Source of the DNA: Bradyrhizobium sp. BRP22
GTDB lineage: Bacteria; Pseudomonadota; Alphaproteobacteria; Rhizobiales; Xanthobacteraceae
DNA length: 64,000 nt
Assembly (NCBI RefSeq): GCF_020194175.1
Contig: NZ_JADYVX010000006.1
Coordinates: 186,001 to 250,000 of the forward strand
Reading direction: 5' to 3'
Shown here: piece after piece, positions 17,506 through 24,502 of the stretch
Numbering within the stretch: position 1 is the first letter of the stretch
How the letters are laid out: every line of letters begins with the position of its first letter
Translations under genes and position numbers: made by a program
Notes under the pieces: model-generated
What the model saw: only the letters and a program-made list of their open reading frames with translations
Databases searched by the model: none
Told to the model about the DNA's origin: nothing

Positions 17506-18984
17506 ATGAATTTCATCATCCGCAATATTGCAGCGGACGCCCACGGCGAGTTTACCGCTCCTAGCTTCAGCCAACCGCTGAGGTCAAAACGGAAATGGCC
17601 GATCCGCTATCGCTCCGTCGAGTCGTTCGCGACCTGCGGTGACGTCGCTATCATCCTGATCGCCAGCGTTGTCTCGACGCTGCTATACCGGCTCTATGCC
17701 GACTGGACCACAGTTGATGTCGGCAAGGCCGTTGGCTCCGCGATCGTCGTCGCGGCGCTCTGCGTTTCACTGCTGAAGTTGCGCGGCATGTACCGGCCGG
17801 CCGAGCTTCTTGCGCTTCGCCGTCAGGTGCAGGCTGTTTGTCTCTGCTGGGCGTTCGTGTTCCTTCTGCTCAGCGGAGCCGTCGGCGCCCTCAACCTTAG
17901 CGCTGAACTGTCCCGCGGTGCCGGCGCGGCCTTCGCTGTCGTTGGCCTCGTGATGCTGATCGGATATCGGGTCATCATGAGAGCCTTGCTGTTGAAAGGC
18001 CTCGACGAGAGAAAATTTTCCGGCGGCAATGTCGTGTTGATCACGGATCAGGCGCAATTGCGCGACACAGGGCTGGCGCAGGCGCTTACAGCAGTGGGAT
18101 TTCGGTTGGCTGGGCATTTCAGCCTGCCTCGACCGGGCGCCAGCTCGAGCCACCGCAAGCGGCTCAGCGCCCTCGTCGTCCAGCACGCACGCGGCTCAGA
18201 CATCGAAGAGATCATCGTGGAAGCCGATCCGAACCGGTGGTCCGAATTGCGCGAGTTCGTTGCCGAATTGAGGGTCTTGCCGTTTCCGGTCGTCTTCGTT
18301 CCGATCGGAGCAGCATCGGAGATGTTCGCGCAACCCACCCGGGATCTTGGAAGCGCGATCGGCGTTGAAGTCCAGCGCAGGCCCCTCACCCCGCTTGAAT
18401 GCGCCGCCAAGCGATGCATTGACCTGATCGGCGCAGGGATTTGCCTGATCATGTTGGCGCCGCTGCTGGGCGTGGTTGCCATTATCATCAAGCTGGACTC
18501 GGCCGGCCCCGTCCTTTTCAGGCAGCAGCGCTGCGGCTTCAACGGCCGGAGCTTCTCGATCTACAAGTTTCGCACCATGCTCGTGCTGGAGGATGGGCCC
18601 TCGGTCGTCCAGGCCAAGGCCGTCGACAGCCGCGTGACGTGGATCGGCAAATGGCTGCGTCGGACCAGTATCGACGAGTTGCCGCAGCTTTTGAATGTGC
18701 TGGACGGAAGCATGTCCTTGGTTGGACCACGACCCCATGCGATGGCGCATGACAGTCAGTTCGACGAGGCGGTCCAGCACTACGCATTTCGGCGCCGGGT
18801 CAAGCCCGGGCTCACCGGCTGGGCGCAAATCCATGGTTGCCGCGGCCCGACCCCGACAAGGGCTCTGATCGAACAACGCGTCGAATACGACCTGTGGTAC
18901 ATCGACAACTGGAGTCTACGATTGGATCTTGCGATCCTCCTTCGGACCCCGGTAGAGGTATTACGGGCACGCAACGCCTTTTAG
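17506..18984 (+). CDS. Polyprenyl-phosphate sugar-1-phosphate transferase (ExoY/WbaP-type initiating enzyme)
   Basis: Membrane enzyme of 492 aa that starts repeat-unit assembly by moving a sugar-1-phosphate from a UDP-sugar to undecaprenyl phosphate. About four or five N-terminal transmembrane segments (for example VAIILIASVVSTLLYRLY) precede a CoA-binding-like Rossmann region. The C-terminal bacterial sugar transferase domain has KRCIDLIGAGICLIMLAP, FRQQRCGFNGRSFSIYKFRTM, SIDELPQLLNVLDGSMSLVGPRP and KPGLTGWAQIHG. These are the diagnostic motifs, including the catalytic Asp-Glu of DEL. It completes the export machinery, although no polymerase (Wzy) was found in the window. The ribosome-binding site is weak, so the exact start is less certain. 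Confidence 0.92.
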   Translation: MNFIIRNIAADAHGEFTAPSFSQPLRSKRKWPIRYRSVESFATCGDVAIILIASVVSTLLYRLYADWTTVDVGKAVGSAIVVAALCVSLLKLRGMYRPAELLALRRQVQAVCLCWAFVFLLLSGAVGALNLSAELSRGAGAAFAVVGLVMLIGYRVIMRALLLKGLDERKFSGGNVVLITDQAQLRDTGLAQALTAVGFRLAGHFSLPRPGASSSHRKRLSALVVQHARGSDIEEIIVEADPNRWSELREFVAELRVLPFPVVFVPIGAASEMFAQPTRDLGSAIGVEVQRRPLTPLECAAKRCIDLIGAGICLIMLAPLLGVVAIIIKLDSAGPVLFRQQRCGFNGRSFSIYKFRTMLVLEDGPSVVQAKAVDSRVTWIGKWLRRTSIDELPQLLNVLDGSMSLVGPRPHAMAHDSQFDEAVQHYAFRRRVKPGLTGWAQIHGCRGPTPTRALIEQRVEYDLWYIDNWSLRLDLAILLRTPVEVLRARNAF

Positions 18985-19063
18985 CGAAGCGGACCGAGAT
19001 TCGCCCGAAGGAAACGCGTCAAGATGCGCGCCTGGAGTTTCGCGCTTCCATCAGAACCGAAGA

Positions 19064-19095
19064 TGCGAAAAGATCTTGCTCAAACAATAACTAGA
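19064..19095. repeat. Relic of RIME-like palindrome
   Basis: TGCGAAAAGATCTTGCTCAAAC is nearly the right half of the intact palindrome at 54743-54796 (CCGAAAAGATCATGCTCAAAC). It lies just after the sugar transferase stop. Together with the left-arm relic at 17366-17380 it brackets that gene. The remaining bases to the H-NS stop at 19265 hold no supported gene. Confidence 0.5.
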
Positions 19096-19264
19096 GCGGG
19101 CTAACGTTCGAACAAAAGTCATCCCCTTGGGCGGATCAGATCGAACCCGCCGGCGACAGCCGCCCGGCTGAACGCGAGATAGCTAATGCGTGAATGGCAT
19201 GCCCGACATGCCTCTTAAGCCGTCGTTGCACCGACCAATTGCGGCCCCGCCCCCTGGCCCAGGA

Positions 19265-19633
19265 TCAGGCTCGCTGCCGGCCTTTGGAGCCGCCGTCACT
19301 GATACGGAATTCTTCGATTTTCTTTCCCGACTTCATCGCGGCGACGAGCCACCGTGGCAGCTTGCCGCGTCCCGACCAGGTTTCGGCGGTTTTCGGGTTG
19401 CGGTATTTCGGCAGCACTCGCGGGTATTTTCGCCGCGGCTTTCCGCCCTGGAGCGCGCGCGAATCGCCCGACTCGCGCGTGGCAGCCACACCCCGGCTCA
19501 GAACCGCCAGCCGCTTCTCGAGTTCGCGCTTTTCCGCCTCAATCCGGGCCGATAATATCGCGCTGATCTCCTCATGAAGCGACCAGAGATCATCCAGAGA
19601 CATGGACTTCAGTTCGATTTCTTTCGCCGACAT
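19265..19633 (-). CDS. H-NS family nucleoid-associated protein (copy 1)
   Basis: Small DNA-binding protein of 122 aa of the H-NS/HvrA type found in alphaproteobacteria. The N-terminal helical oligomerisation region (SLDDLWSLHEEISAILSARIEAEKRELEKRL) leads to a basic linker. The DNA-binding domain at about residues 70-112 has YPRVLPKYRNP and the signature WSGRGKLPRWL. H-NS proteins bind curved AT-rich DNA and silence AT-rich genes, and this window has AT-rich promoter tracts around the polysaccharide, secretion and giant-protein genes. It is a close paralogue of the protein at 20386-20754. Confidence 0.92.
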   Translation of the reverse strand: MSAKEIELKSMSLDDLWSLHEEISAILSARIEAEKRELEKRLAVLSRGVAATRESGDSRALQGGKPRRKYPRVLPKYRNPKTAETWSGRGKLPRWLVAAMKSGKKIEEFRISDGGSKGRQRA

Positions 19634-19836
19634 GGTCGTCCTGCGGTTCCATCTTAATAATCGGCTGTCATATTGCCTCGTTCATTATTAATCAAGGGGA
19701 ATACCCAAAAGTTCCAAGGCAAGTTCTGGATAAATCCGCTATAGACACATTTATGTGCACACAGCCTATTCCAAAAGCTGCAACAGCCGCGAGCAACTCG
19801 CAATAAGATATGTTACCCGAATTTAAAGGCGAGGCT
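19634..19836. promoter_or_regulatory. Upstream region of H-NS copy 1
   Basis: AT-enriched sequence with TTAATAATCGG and TCATTATTAATCAAG words lies immediately upstream of the leftward H-NS gene. It is the only place for its promoter. Autoregulation is common for H-NS proteins; here it is inferred from base composition only. Confidence 0.35.
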
Positions 19837-20115
19837 CTACACAGCGCAGGATTCGCGTAGGGCGCTGGCGCGGAATGCCGGCGCCTGACGCATTCGCCTT
19901 CCACCTCTCTTATGCAGGCTTGGGATAAGGCGCTTGCTGCCCCGGCGCATCAGCGGCCGTAACCGGCAGCGAATTACCTCAATATCCCTCAAGGCGAGAC
20001 GTCGAAGTTCGATCTGAGCCTGCAGGGTTCGGATATCCCGCAGCGCGGCGGAAGGGACGACGAAGCGACTTACGGTCTCATGAAGATGGCAGAGGGGGAG
20101 CTCAATACGATCCAT
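19837..20115 (-). CDS. Possible 92-aa protein of unknown function
   Basis: An open frame begins at ATG 20115 with AAGG about 12 bases upstream. The first half (SAALRDIRTLQAQIELRRLALRDIEVI) looks like a plausible amphipathic helix and vaguely recalls AIKQAQIQLHLL in the ORF at 20776-21018, which also flanks an H-NS gene. The second half is Arg-rich and low in complexity, as expected of a chance frame. No family is recognised, so it may be non-coding or the decayed start of a small gene. Confidence 0.3.
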   Translation of the reverse strand: MDRIELPLCHLHETVSRFVVPSAALRDIRTLQAQIELRRLALRDIEVIRCRLRPLMRRGSKRLIPSLHKRGGRRMRQAPAFRASALRESCAV

Positions 20116-20149
20116 TTCTCAAACCCTTACAGCACTAACTTAAACCACA

Positions 20150-20295
20150 TTTCCGCGTAAAAATTATTTATATAATTAAACCCCATGGACTGAATGAAAT
20201 TCCGGTATAGCTTGCCAATAAAAAACGATTTATCAAGCATTAAATAAATCATTGGATATAATATTTATGTCACATATAATGCCTTCCATTCACGT
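20150..20295. promoter_or_regulatory. AT-rich promoter region upstream of H-NS copy 2
   Basis: This is one of the most AT-rich stretches of the window, with AAATTATTTATATAATTAAA and ATTAAATAAATCATTGG words, between two divergent frames and upstream of the rightward H-NS gene at 20386. TpA-rich runs are typical binding sites for H-NS/MucR-like proteins, so self-regulation is plausible. Confidence 0.45.
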
Positions 20296-20385
20296 GAGCG
20301 CTCAGCGCTTTTTATCGCCTGAGCAGAGAGTGTGTTTTGTACAGAAATTGCCCCCGCTCAGGCTCAAATTGGTCGCGAGAGCACG

Positions 20386-20754
20386 ATGCGCAAATCGGAT
20401 TTAGAGGCTATGACCTTCGATGAGCTCTGGCTTCTCCACGAAGAGATCACGAAGATTTTGTCGGAAAGAATAACGGCGGAAAAGCTCGAGCTGGAGAAAC
20501 GCCTGGCTCAGCTCAATCCGCCCGAGCCGCTTCAGGACAACCCAGACTCAGAGCCTGGCGCAGAGCGGCCGCGCCGCAGATATCCAAGAGTGCCGCCGAA
20601 ATACTACAATCCGATGGAGCCGACCGAAACGTGGTCAGGTCGCGGCAAGCAGCCCCGCTGGCTCGTCGCGGCCCTGCAGTCCGGGCGCAAGCTGGAGGAG
20701 TTCAGGATCGAAAACAGCGAGAAGAGCACCGACGATAGCGCTCAACGCTCCTGA
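20386..20754 (+). CDS. H-NS family nucleoid-associated protein (copy 2)
   Basis: Second H-NS/HvrA-like protein, 122 aa from ATG 20386, the same length as copy 1. A longer frame opens at 20332, but the internal ATG gives MRKSDLEAMTFDELWLLHEE, aligned with copy 1, and has GAGAG upstream. The coiled oligomerisation helix (LSERITAEKLELEKRLAQL) is followed by YPRVPPKYYNP and WSGRGKQPRWL of the DNA-binding domain. The two copies differ mainly in the linker, so they could form mixed oligomers. They face away from each other across an AT-rich spacer with the weak ORF between them. Confidence 0.92.
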   Translation: MRKSDLEAMTFDELWLLHEEITKILSERITAEKLELEKRLAQLNPPEPLQDNPDSEPGAERPRRRYPRVPPKYYNPMEPTETWSGRGKQPRWLVAALQSGRKLEEFRIENSEKSTDDSAQRS

Positions 20755-20775
20755 GCGCATCAATCGTCGACAGCC

Positions 20776-21018
20776 TCAGCTGTGCAGCTGAACGGTGCCG
20801 GCGTGCACCGCGCCGCGCGTGTACTCCAGATGTTTCGCGAGGCTGGTGCGAATGCCAGAGATCTCGCCCAGAAGGACATCGCAGAGCTGGATTCGGGAGG
20901 CGATGACAGTGGGATTTGCCCCCTCTCCGTTCAAAAGGTGAAGCTGAATTTGCGCCTGCTTGATCGCATTAAGGGAATCCCAAAGGACGCAATCATCCGA
21001 GTCGTAGATATTGCTCAT
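20776..21018 (-). CDS. Small protein of unknown function next to H-NS copy 2
   Basis: An 80-aa frame starts at ATG 21018 with a G-rich Shine-Dalgarno-like GGGGG about seven bases upstream. It ends 21 bp from the convergent H-NS gene. The sequence MSNIYDSDDCVLWDSLNAIK, then QAQIQLHLLNGEG and SRIQLCDVLLGEISGIRTSL, has the balanced composition and helical periodicity of a real cytosolic protein, with two Cys and no membrane segment. No family is recognised. Its position beside an H-NS gene makes a regulatory partner one option, but nothing in the sequence proves it. Confidence 0.55.
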   Translation of the reverse strand: MSNIYDSDDCVLWDSLNAIKQAQIQLHLLNGEGANPTVIASRIQLCDVLLGEISGIRTSLAKHLEYTRGAVHAGTVQLHS

Positions 21019-21791
21019 TATTGACCCCCATTACCCTAATAAATGACTGGTGGTAGGCTATAATTCCTTTGGTTAGTCGCCGATCGCCAACGATGGTTCA
21101 TCCTTCCTGCGACAATTCTACGCACGAATATTCGTCGCATCCTTCCGCTCCCAAAGGCCCAACAAGGGCGTAAGGGAAACTCGCTGGCGCCCGTCCGGAC
21201 ACATTTAAATTGATCAAAAGTGCGATGCAACCAAGACCAGTGGAGATGTATAATTATGATGTCTTCTTGTGTCGGATTAAATACTTCCCGCACCTGCGAT
21301 GTAAGACCCGCTATCATCCTCATGTCGGGGGTGCCTTGTCAAGAAAACTCAGGAGATGGGGTGAAATGCCAAAGCTGGCTGCGCCCTTTCCGGCCGAGGC
21401 CGGGGGCGGTCGGCATGTGCGAAAAGAGCTTTATCGGCTGCCGGTTGCGCTTGACCGAGAAATGCTCAGATCCCGTAGTGATCGTCGCGGACATCCTGGC
21501 ACAAACTTGATGAACTCGTTTTCGATATGCCTGATGCTCGTGATGAACTGATTTGTCAGCCAACACCCGCGAGCCTTCTGACTGACGAACAGCCCGATGC
21601 GAGGCAAATGCCGTCGCCGCGCGTGTAGCTCGCTCAATCGGGTTCAAGTCACTGGGCATTTCGACGAGAACCGACACCTGCGGCACGAATGCTTCGCATG
21701 TACGGCCTGCGTCAACGTCACGCATCGTAACGGCCTGCGCTGAGCGAACTCAGTGGTTTGCTGGCCGCCTTGGTGGTGGCAAAATTTGCAG
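21019..21791. other. Stretch without a supported gene
   Basis: About 770 bp contain only weak overlapping frames (for example 21339-21725 minus and 21210-21551 plus). None has a clear ribosome-binding site or family motif. One minus-strand segment around 21470-21640 encodes protein-like text (LTNQFITSIRHIENEFIKF) in one frame and a different frame continues it, which would fit a decayed gene. No terminal repeats of an insertion sequence were seen. Confidence 0.4.
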
Positions 21792-22496
21792 ATGCTCGCG
21801 ACAATTCGCTACCACGTATGGCGGCGCCTACGTGCCGCTTATTACGCGTTCGCACTGGCGCGGCTGCCTTTTGGCGGCCCGCTGGGACGGGCCATCAGCG
21901 ACTGGGAGTGCGCGCAAGGGTTCGGCGACAGCCCGAAAGCGAAATCCACATGGGACGCGGAGTACGGCGGCGGCCGATGGGCGTACATGGGCCGGCAGCC
22001 GGAACTCGCTCGATACTGGACACTCATCGGTTTCATGGACACCTTTGGGCGTGGCGGCGAGTATCTAGACGTCGGCTGTGGAGACGGCGTGCTCTTTGAG
22101 CGGTTCAAGCGGCTTGGCTACCAGCGCTACGTCGGAATTGACATATCCGATGTAGCTATCGAGAAGCTCCGTCTCTACAACGACAATCGCACAGCTTTCT
22201 TTCAGGCCGACGGCGACGTCCACGAGCCTACCGGCCATTTCGATGTCATCGTCTTCAACGAATCTCTTTACTACTTGCGTGACCCCGTACGCTCGCTGGA
22301 GCGTTACGCCGAATCGCTCAAACCCGGTGGCTTCATCATCGTCTCGACGTATACGGAGTCGCGACGATCGCTGGCGGTGCTGCGGGAGGCGAAGCGGGCA
22401 TTCGAGGTGTTTGAGGAAGCCCAGACGACTCAAGGACCGATGTCTTGGCTCTGCACGGTATTGAAGAAGGCGGAGTCGACTTCGCTGGCGCGTTAG
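21792..22496 (+). CDS. SAM-dependent class I methyltransferase
   Basis: Methyltransferase of 234 aa from ATG 21792 (an in-frame start at 21753 adds a Trp-rich tail without family character). The SAM-binding motif I is YLDVGCGDG at about residues 89-97. The acidic residue of motif II is in YVGIDIS, and motif IV is HFDVIVFNESLYYL followed by LKPGGFIIVSTY. N-terminal hydrophobic residues (YYAFALARLPFGG) may give peripheral membrane contact. The substrate is unknown. Position between the H-NS genes and the metal chaperone gives little guidance, though sugar or lipid methylation for the nearby polysaccharide is possible. Confidence 0.85.
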   Translation: MLATIRYHVWRRLRAAYYAFALARLPFGGPLGRAISDWECAQGFGDSPKAKSTWDAEYGGGRWAYMGRQPELARYWTLIGFMDTFGRGGEYLDVGCGDGVLFERFKRLGYQRYVGIDISDVAIEKLRLYNDNRTAFFQADGDVHEPTGHFDVIVFNESLYYLRDPVRSLERYAESLKPGGFIIVSTYTESRRSLAVLREAKRAFEVFEEAQTTQGPMSWLCTVLKKAESTSLAR

Positions 22497-22696
22497 TTTG
22501 ACCAAGAAAGAGTGCGGCAGTCGCTGAGTAGTTGTCGACACCATCTGCGTTACGCCCGTGCGCCACGGCAACAGGCGGTGTCCACGCGTAGGTGCGGCTA
22601 TGATATCCGCTGCGCGACGTCACGTTGCTCCGCCGTCCGTCGACAGCCCGACCATCGCGATTCCAGAAGTCCTCGGAATTTCGGCCGTCAGCCGAT

Positions 22697-22752
22697 TTAA
22701 TTGACAAATATTAATCCGAATATTAAATAAGAAATTAATCAATCAGGAATGC
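22697..22752. promoter_or_regulatory. AT-rich promoter tract upstream of the CobW-type GTPase
   Basis: GATTTAATTGACAAATATTA and ATATTAAATAAGAAATTAAT form an AT-rich block ending just before the gene at 22756. The half-sites AATATT...AATATT give a short dyad. I saw no convincing Zur box here, although zinc control is usual for ZigA-type genes. Confidence 0.4.
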
Positions 22753-22755
22753 CTT

Positions 22756-24006
22756 ATGAAAGAGCCAGCGAGCGAGGCTGATCGGCTGCCAGTCACGGTG
22801 CTCAGTGGATTTCTGGGTGCGGGCAAGACGACATTGCTCAACTACGTGCTGAGGAATCGCGAGGGACTGCGCGTTGCGGTCATCGTTAACGACATGAGTC
22901 AGTTAAATATAGATGCGAGTCTGGTTCGCGATGGTGGCGCGAACCTGTCGCGCACGAACGAGACACTGGTCGAGCTCAGCAATGGCTGCATATGCTGCAC
23001 ATTGCGCGACGACCTCCTGCTGGAGGTCAGGCGATTGGCTGAAGAACGGCGTTTTGACTACCTCCTGATCGAAGCAACCGGGATCTCCGAGCCTCTTCCC
23101 ATTGCGGCCACGTTCTCTTTTCGCGACGAAGCTGGTGTCTCCCTGTCCGATCTTGCGAGACTCGACACGATGGTCACCGTCGTGGACGCCTTGAGCGTGC
23201 TCGCCACCTATGGCAGTCGCGATCTGTTGCGCGACCACGGCGTGTCGCGCGATGCGGACGACCAGCGGACGCTCCTCGATCTTTTGATCGAGCAGATCGA
23301 ATTCGCCGATGTGGTGGTGATCAATAAGGTATCGGAAGCGACAGAGGCGAGGCGCGCCGAAATTCGCAAGGTGGTCGCCGCGCTCAATCCGCGAGCCCGC
23401 CAGATCGAGACCGACTTCGGCCAAGTTCCTCTCGGGGCGGTTCTCAATACCGGCCTTTTCAATGAAGCAAGGGCTGCGACGCATCCGCTCTGGCAGAAAG
23501 AGCTGTACAGCCCGGATTCTCATGTGCCGGAGACCGAGGAGTACGGCATATCGAGCTTCGTTTACAGGGAAAGACGTCCTTTCGATCCCGTCAGGCTCCT
23601 GTCTTTTCTCAACAAGCCATGGCCGGGTGTGATCCGCGCCAAAGGACATTTCTGGCTTGCCACCCGTCCGGATTGGGTAGGTCTCCTCTCGGTTGCGGGT
23701 ATGCAACGTCGGTGCGAACCGATGGGCTATTGGTGGGCGACGGTCCCAAAGGCGAGCTGGCCAAGCCACTCTCAGTTTCAAGAACATCTCAACAATCAAT
23801 GGGACGGCGCGTGGGGCGATCGTCGTCAAGAACTCGTGTTCATCGGTTCAGACATGGACGAAATTTATATCCGAACCTCGCTCGATGCCTGCCTTGTCCA
23901 TTCGGAGAATGGGTTCGATCCGCAGAACTGGCGCCATTTCAGCGACCCGTTTCCACCTTGGCATTATCCCGATCACGCGAACCTTGCCGGCGAGCTCCTT
24001 CGCTAA
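22756..24006 (+). CDS. CobW/COG0523-family GTPase (ZigA/YciC-like metallochaperone)
   Basis: GTP-dependent metal chaperone of 416 aa. The G1/Walker A motif is GFLGAGKTT near residues 18-26, the metal-binding CxCC motif is in NGCICCTLRDDLL near residue 78, IEATGISEPLP carries the switch region, and the NKxS guanine-specificity element is in VVINKVSE. The C-terminal CobW_C domain begins around YGISSFVYRERRPFDP. The length and C-terminal pattern fit the zinc-responsive ZigA/YciC subgroup rather than cobalamin CobW. ATG 22756 follows AGGA. It stands alone with no zinc transporter neighbours, so its client is unknown. Confidence 0.9.
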   Translation: MKEPASEADRLPVTVLSGFLGAGKTTLLNYVLRNREGLRVAVIVNDMSQLNIDASLVRDGGANLSRTNETLVELSNGCICCTLRDDLLLEVRRLAEERRFDYLLIEATGISEPLPIAATFSFRDEAGVSLSDLARLDTMVTVVDALSVLATYGSRDLLRDHGVSRDADDQRTLLDLLIEQIEFADVVVINKVSEATEARRAEIRKVVAALNPRARQIETDFGQVPLGAVLNTGLFNEARAATHPLWQKELYSPDSHVPETEEYGISSFVYRERRPFDPVRLLSFLNKPWPGVIRAKGHFWLATRPDWVGLLSVAGMQRRCEPMGYWWATVPKASWPSHSQFQEHLNNQWDGAWGDRRQELVFIGSDMDEIYIRTSLDACLVHSENGFDPQNWRHFSDPFPPWHYPDHANLAGELLR

Positions 24007-24271
24007 AGGCTGTCGTGCGAGACGCCGACACTCGAGGCGTGAACACAATCCATCGATGCTACTTGCTCTACTGAATAGGTGAGAACGGAAAATTTCAACA
24101 AATTCAAGCTGTCAGAAAATCGCGGCTCTCCACTGCGGAGAGATGCGACAAATTCACGTCTGGCTGTTCACCAAAAAACTTGTGCTCCACGCTAAAAAAA
24201 TGATATTAAATATTTAATATTGATTTATGCAAAAGTTTAATTGGGCAAATTAAACATTTGACGGCGGCACC
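24007..24271. promoter_or_regulatory. Intergenic region with AT-rich block upstream of giant gene 1
   Basis: No gene is seen between the GTPase and 24272. Around 24190-24260 lies an AT-rich run with ATATTAAATATTTAATATTG and TTTAATTGGGCAAATTAAAC, including an internal TTAAATATTTAA palindrome. It is the likely promoter and silencer target for the giant exoprotein gene at 24499. Confidence 0.45.
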
Positions 24272-24502
24272 ATGGTCATAGCAACCACTACGAATAGCGG
24301 TGCAATCGACGCCAGACGGCGGATCGAACCGTCTGGACTACCGAATGAGCACGCGCTCTTGCTCAGGGTTGCTGCTGCGCCGCGTCCCACCATTCTCCCG
24401 TCCGCAAAGTTTGAAGCTGTCGCTTCGGCATCCACTTCGTCAATGGCTGCAGAGTTCGGCATCCGTCACGCGTATTCCCCTTTGCTCGCGAGGACATCAT
24501 GA
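24272..24502 (+). CDS. Possible 76-aa upstream ORF coupled to giant gene 1
   Basis: An ATG frame ends with a TGA that overlaps the ATG of the giant gene (ATGA), the arrangement seen in coupled genes. The sequence is Ala/Ser/Thr-rich with no recognised domain, membrane segment or clear ribosome-binding site (GGCGGCACC precedes ATG). It could be a leader peptide affecting translation of the giant gene or simply untranslated leader DNA. Low confidence. Confidence 0.25.
   Translation: MVIATTTNSGAIDARRRIEPSGLPNEHALLLRVAAAPRPTILPSAKFEAVASASTSSMAAEFGIRHAYSPLLARTS

Noticed and set aside
22697..22755. Zur box upstream of the CobW-type GTPase
   Set aside because: The AT-rich dyad does not match the rhizobial Zur consensus by eye, so zinc control is not claimed.
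22903..23829. 308-aa open frame on the minus strand
   Set aside because: It is the antisense of the CobW-type GTPase gene, whose Walker A and CxCC motifs are unmistakable; the antisense text is low in hydrophobic periodicity and has no family marks.
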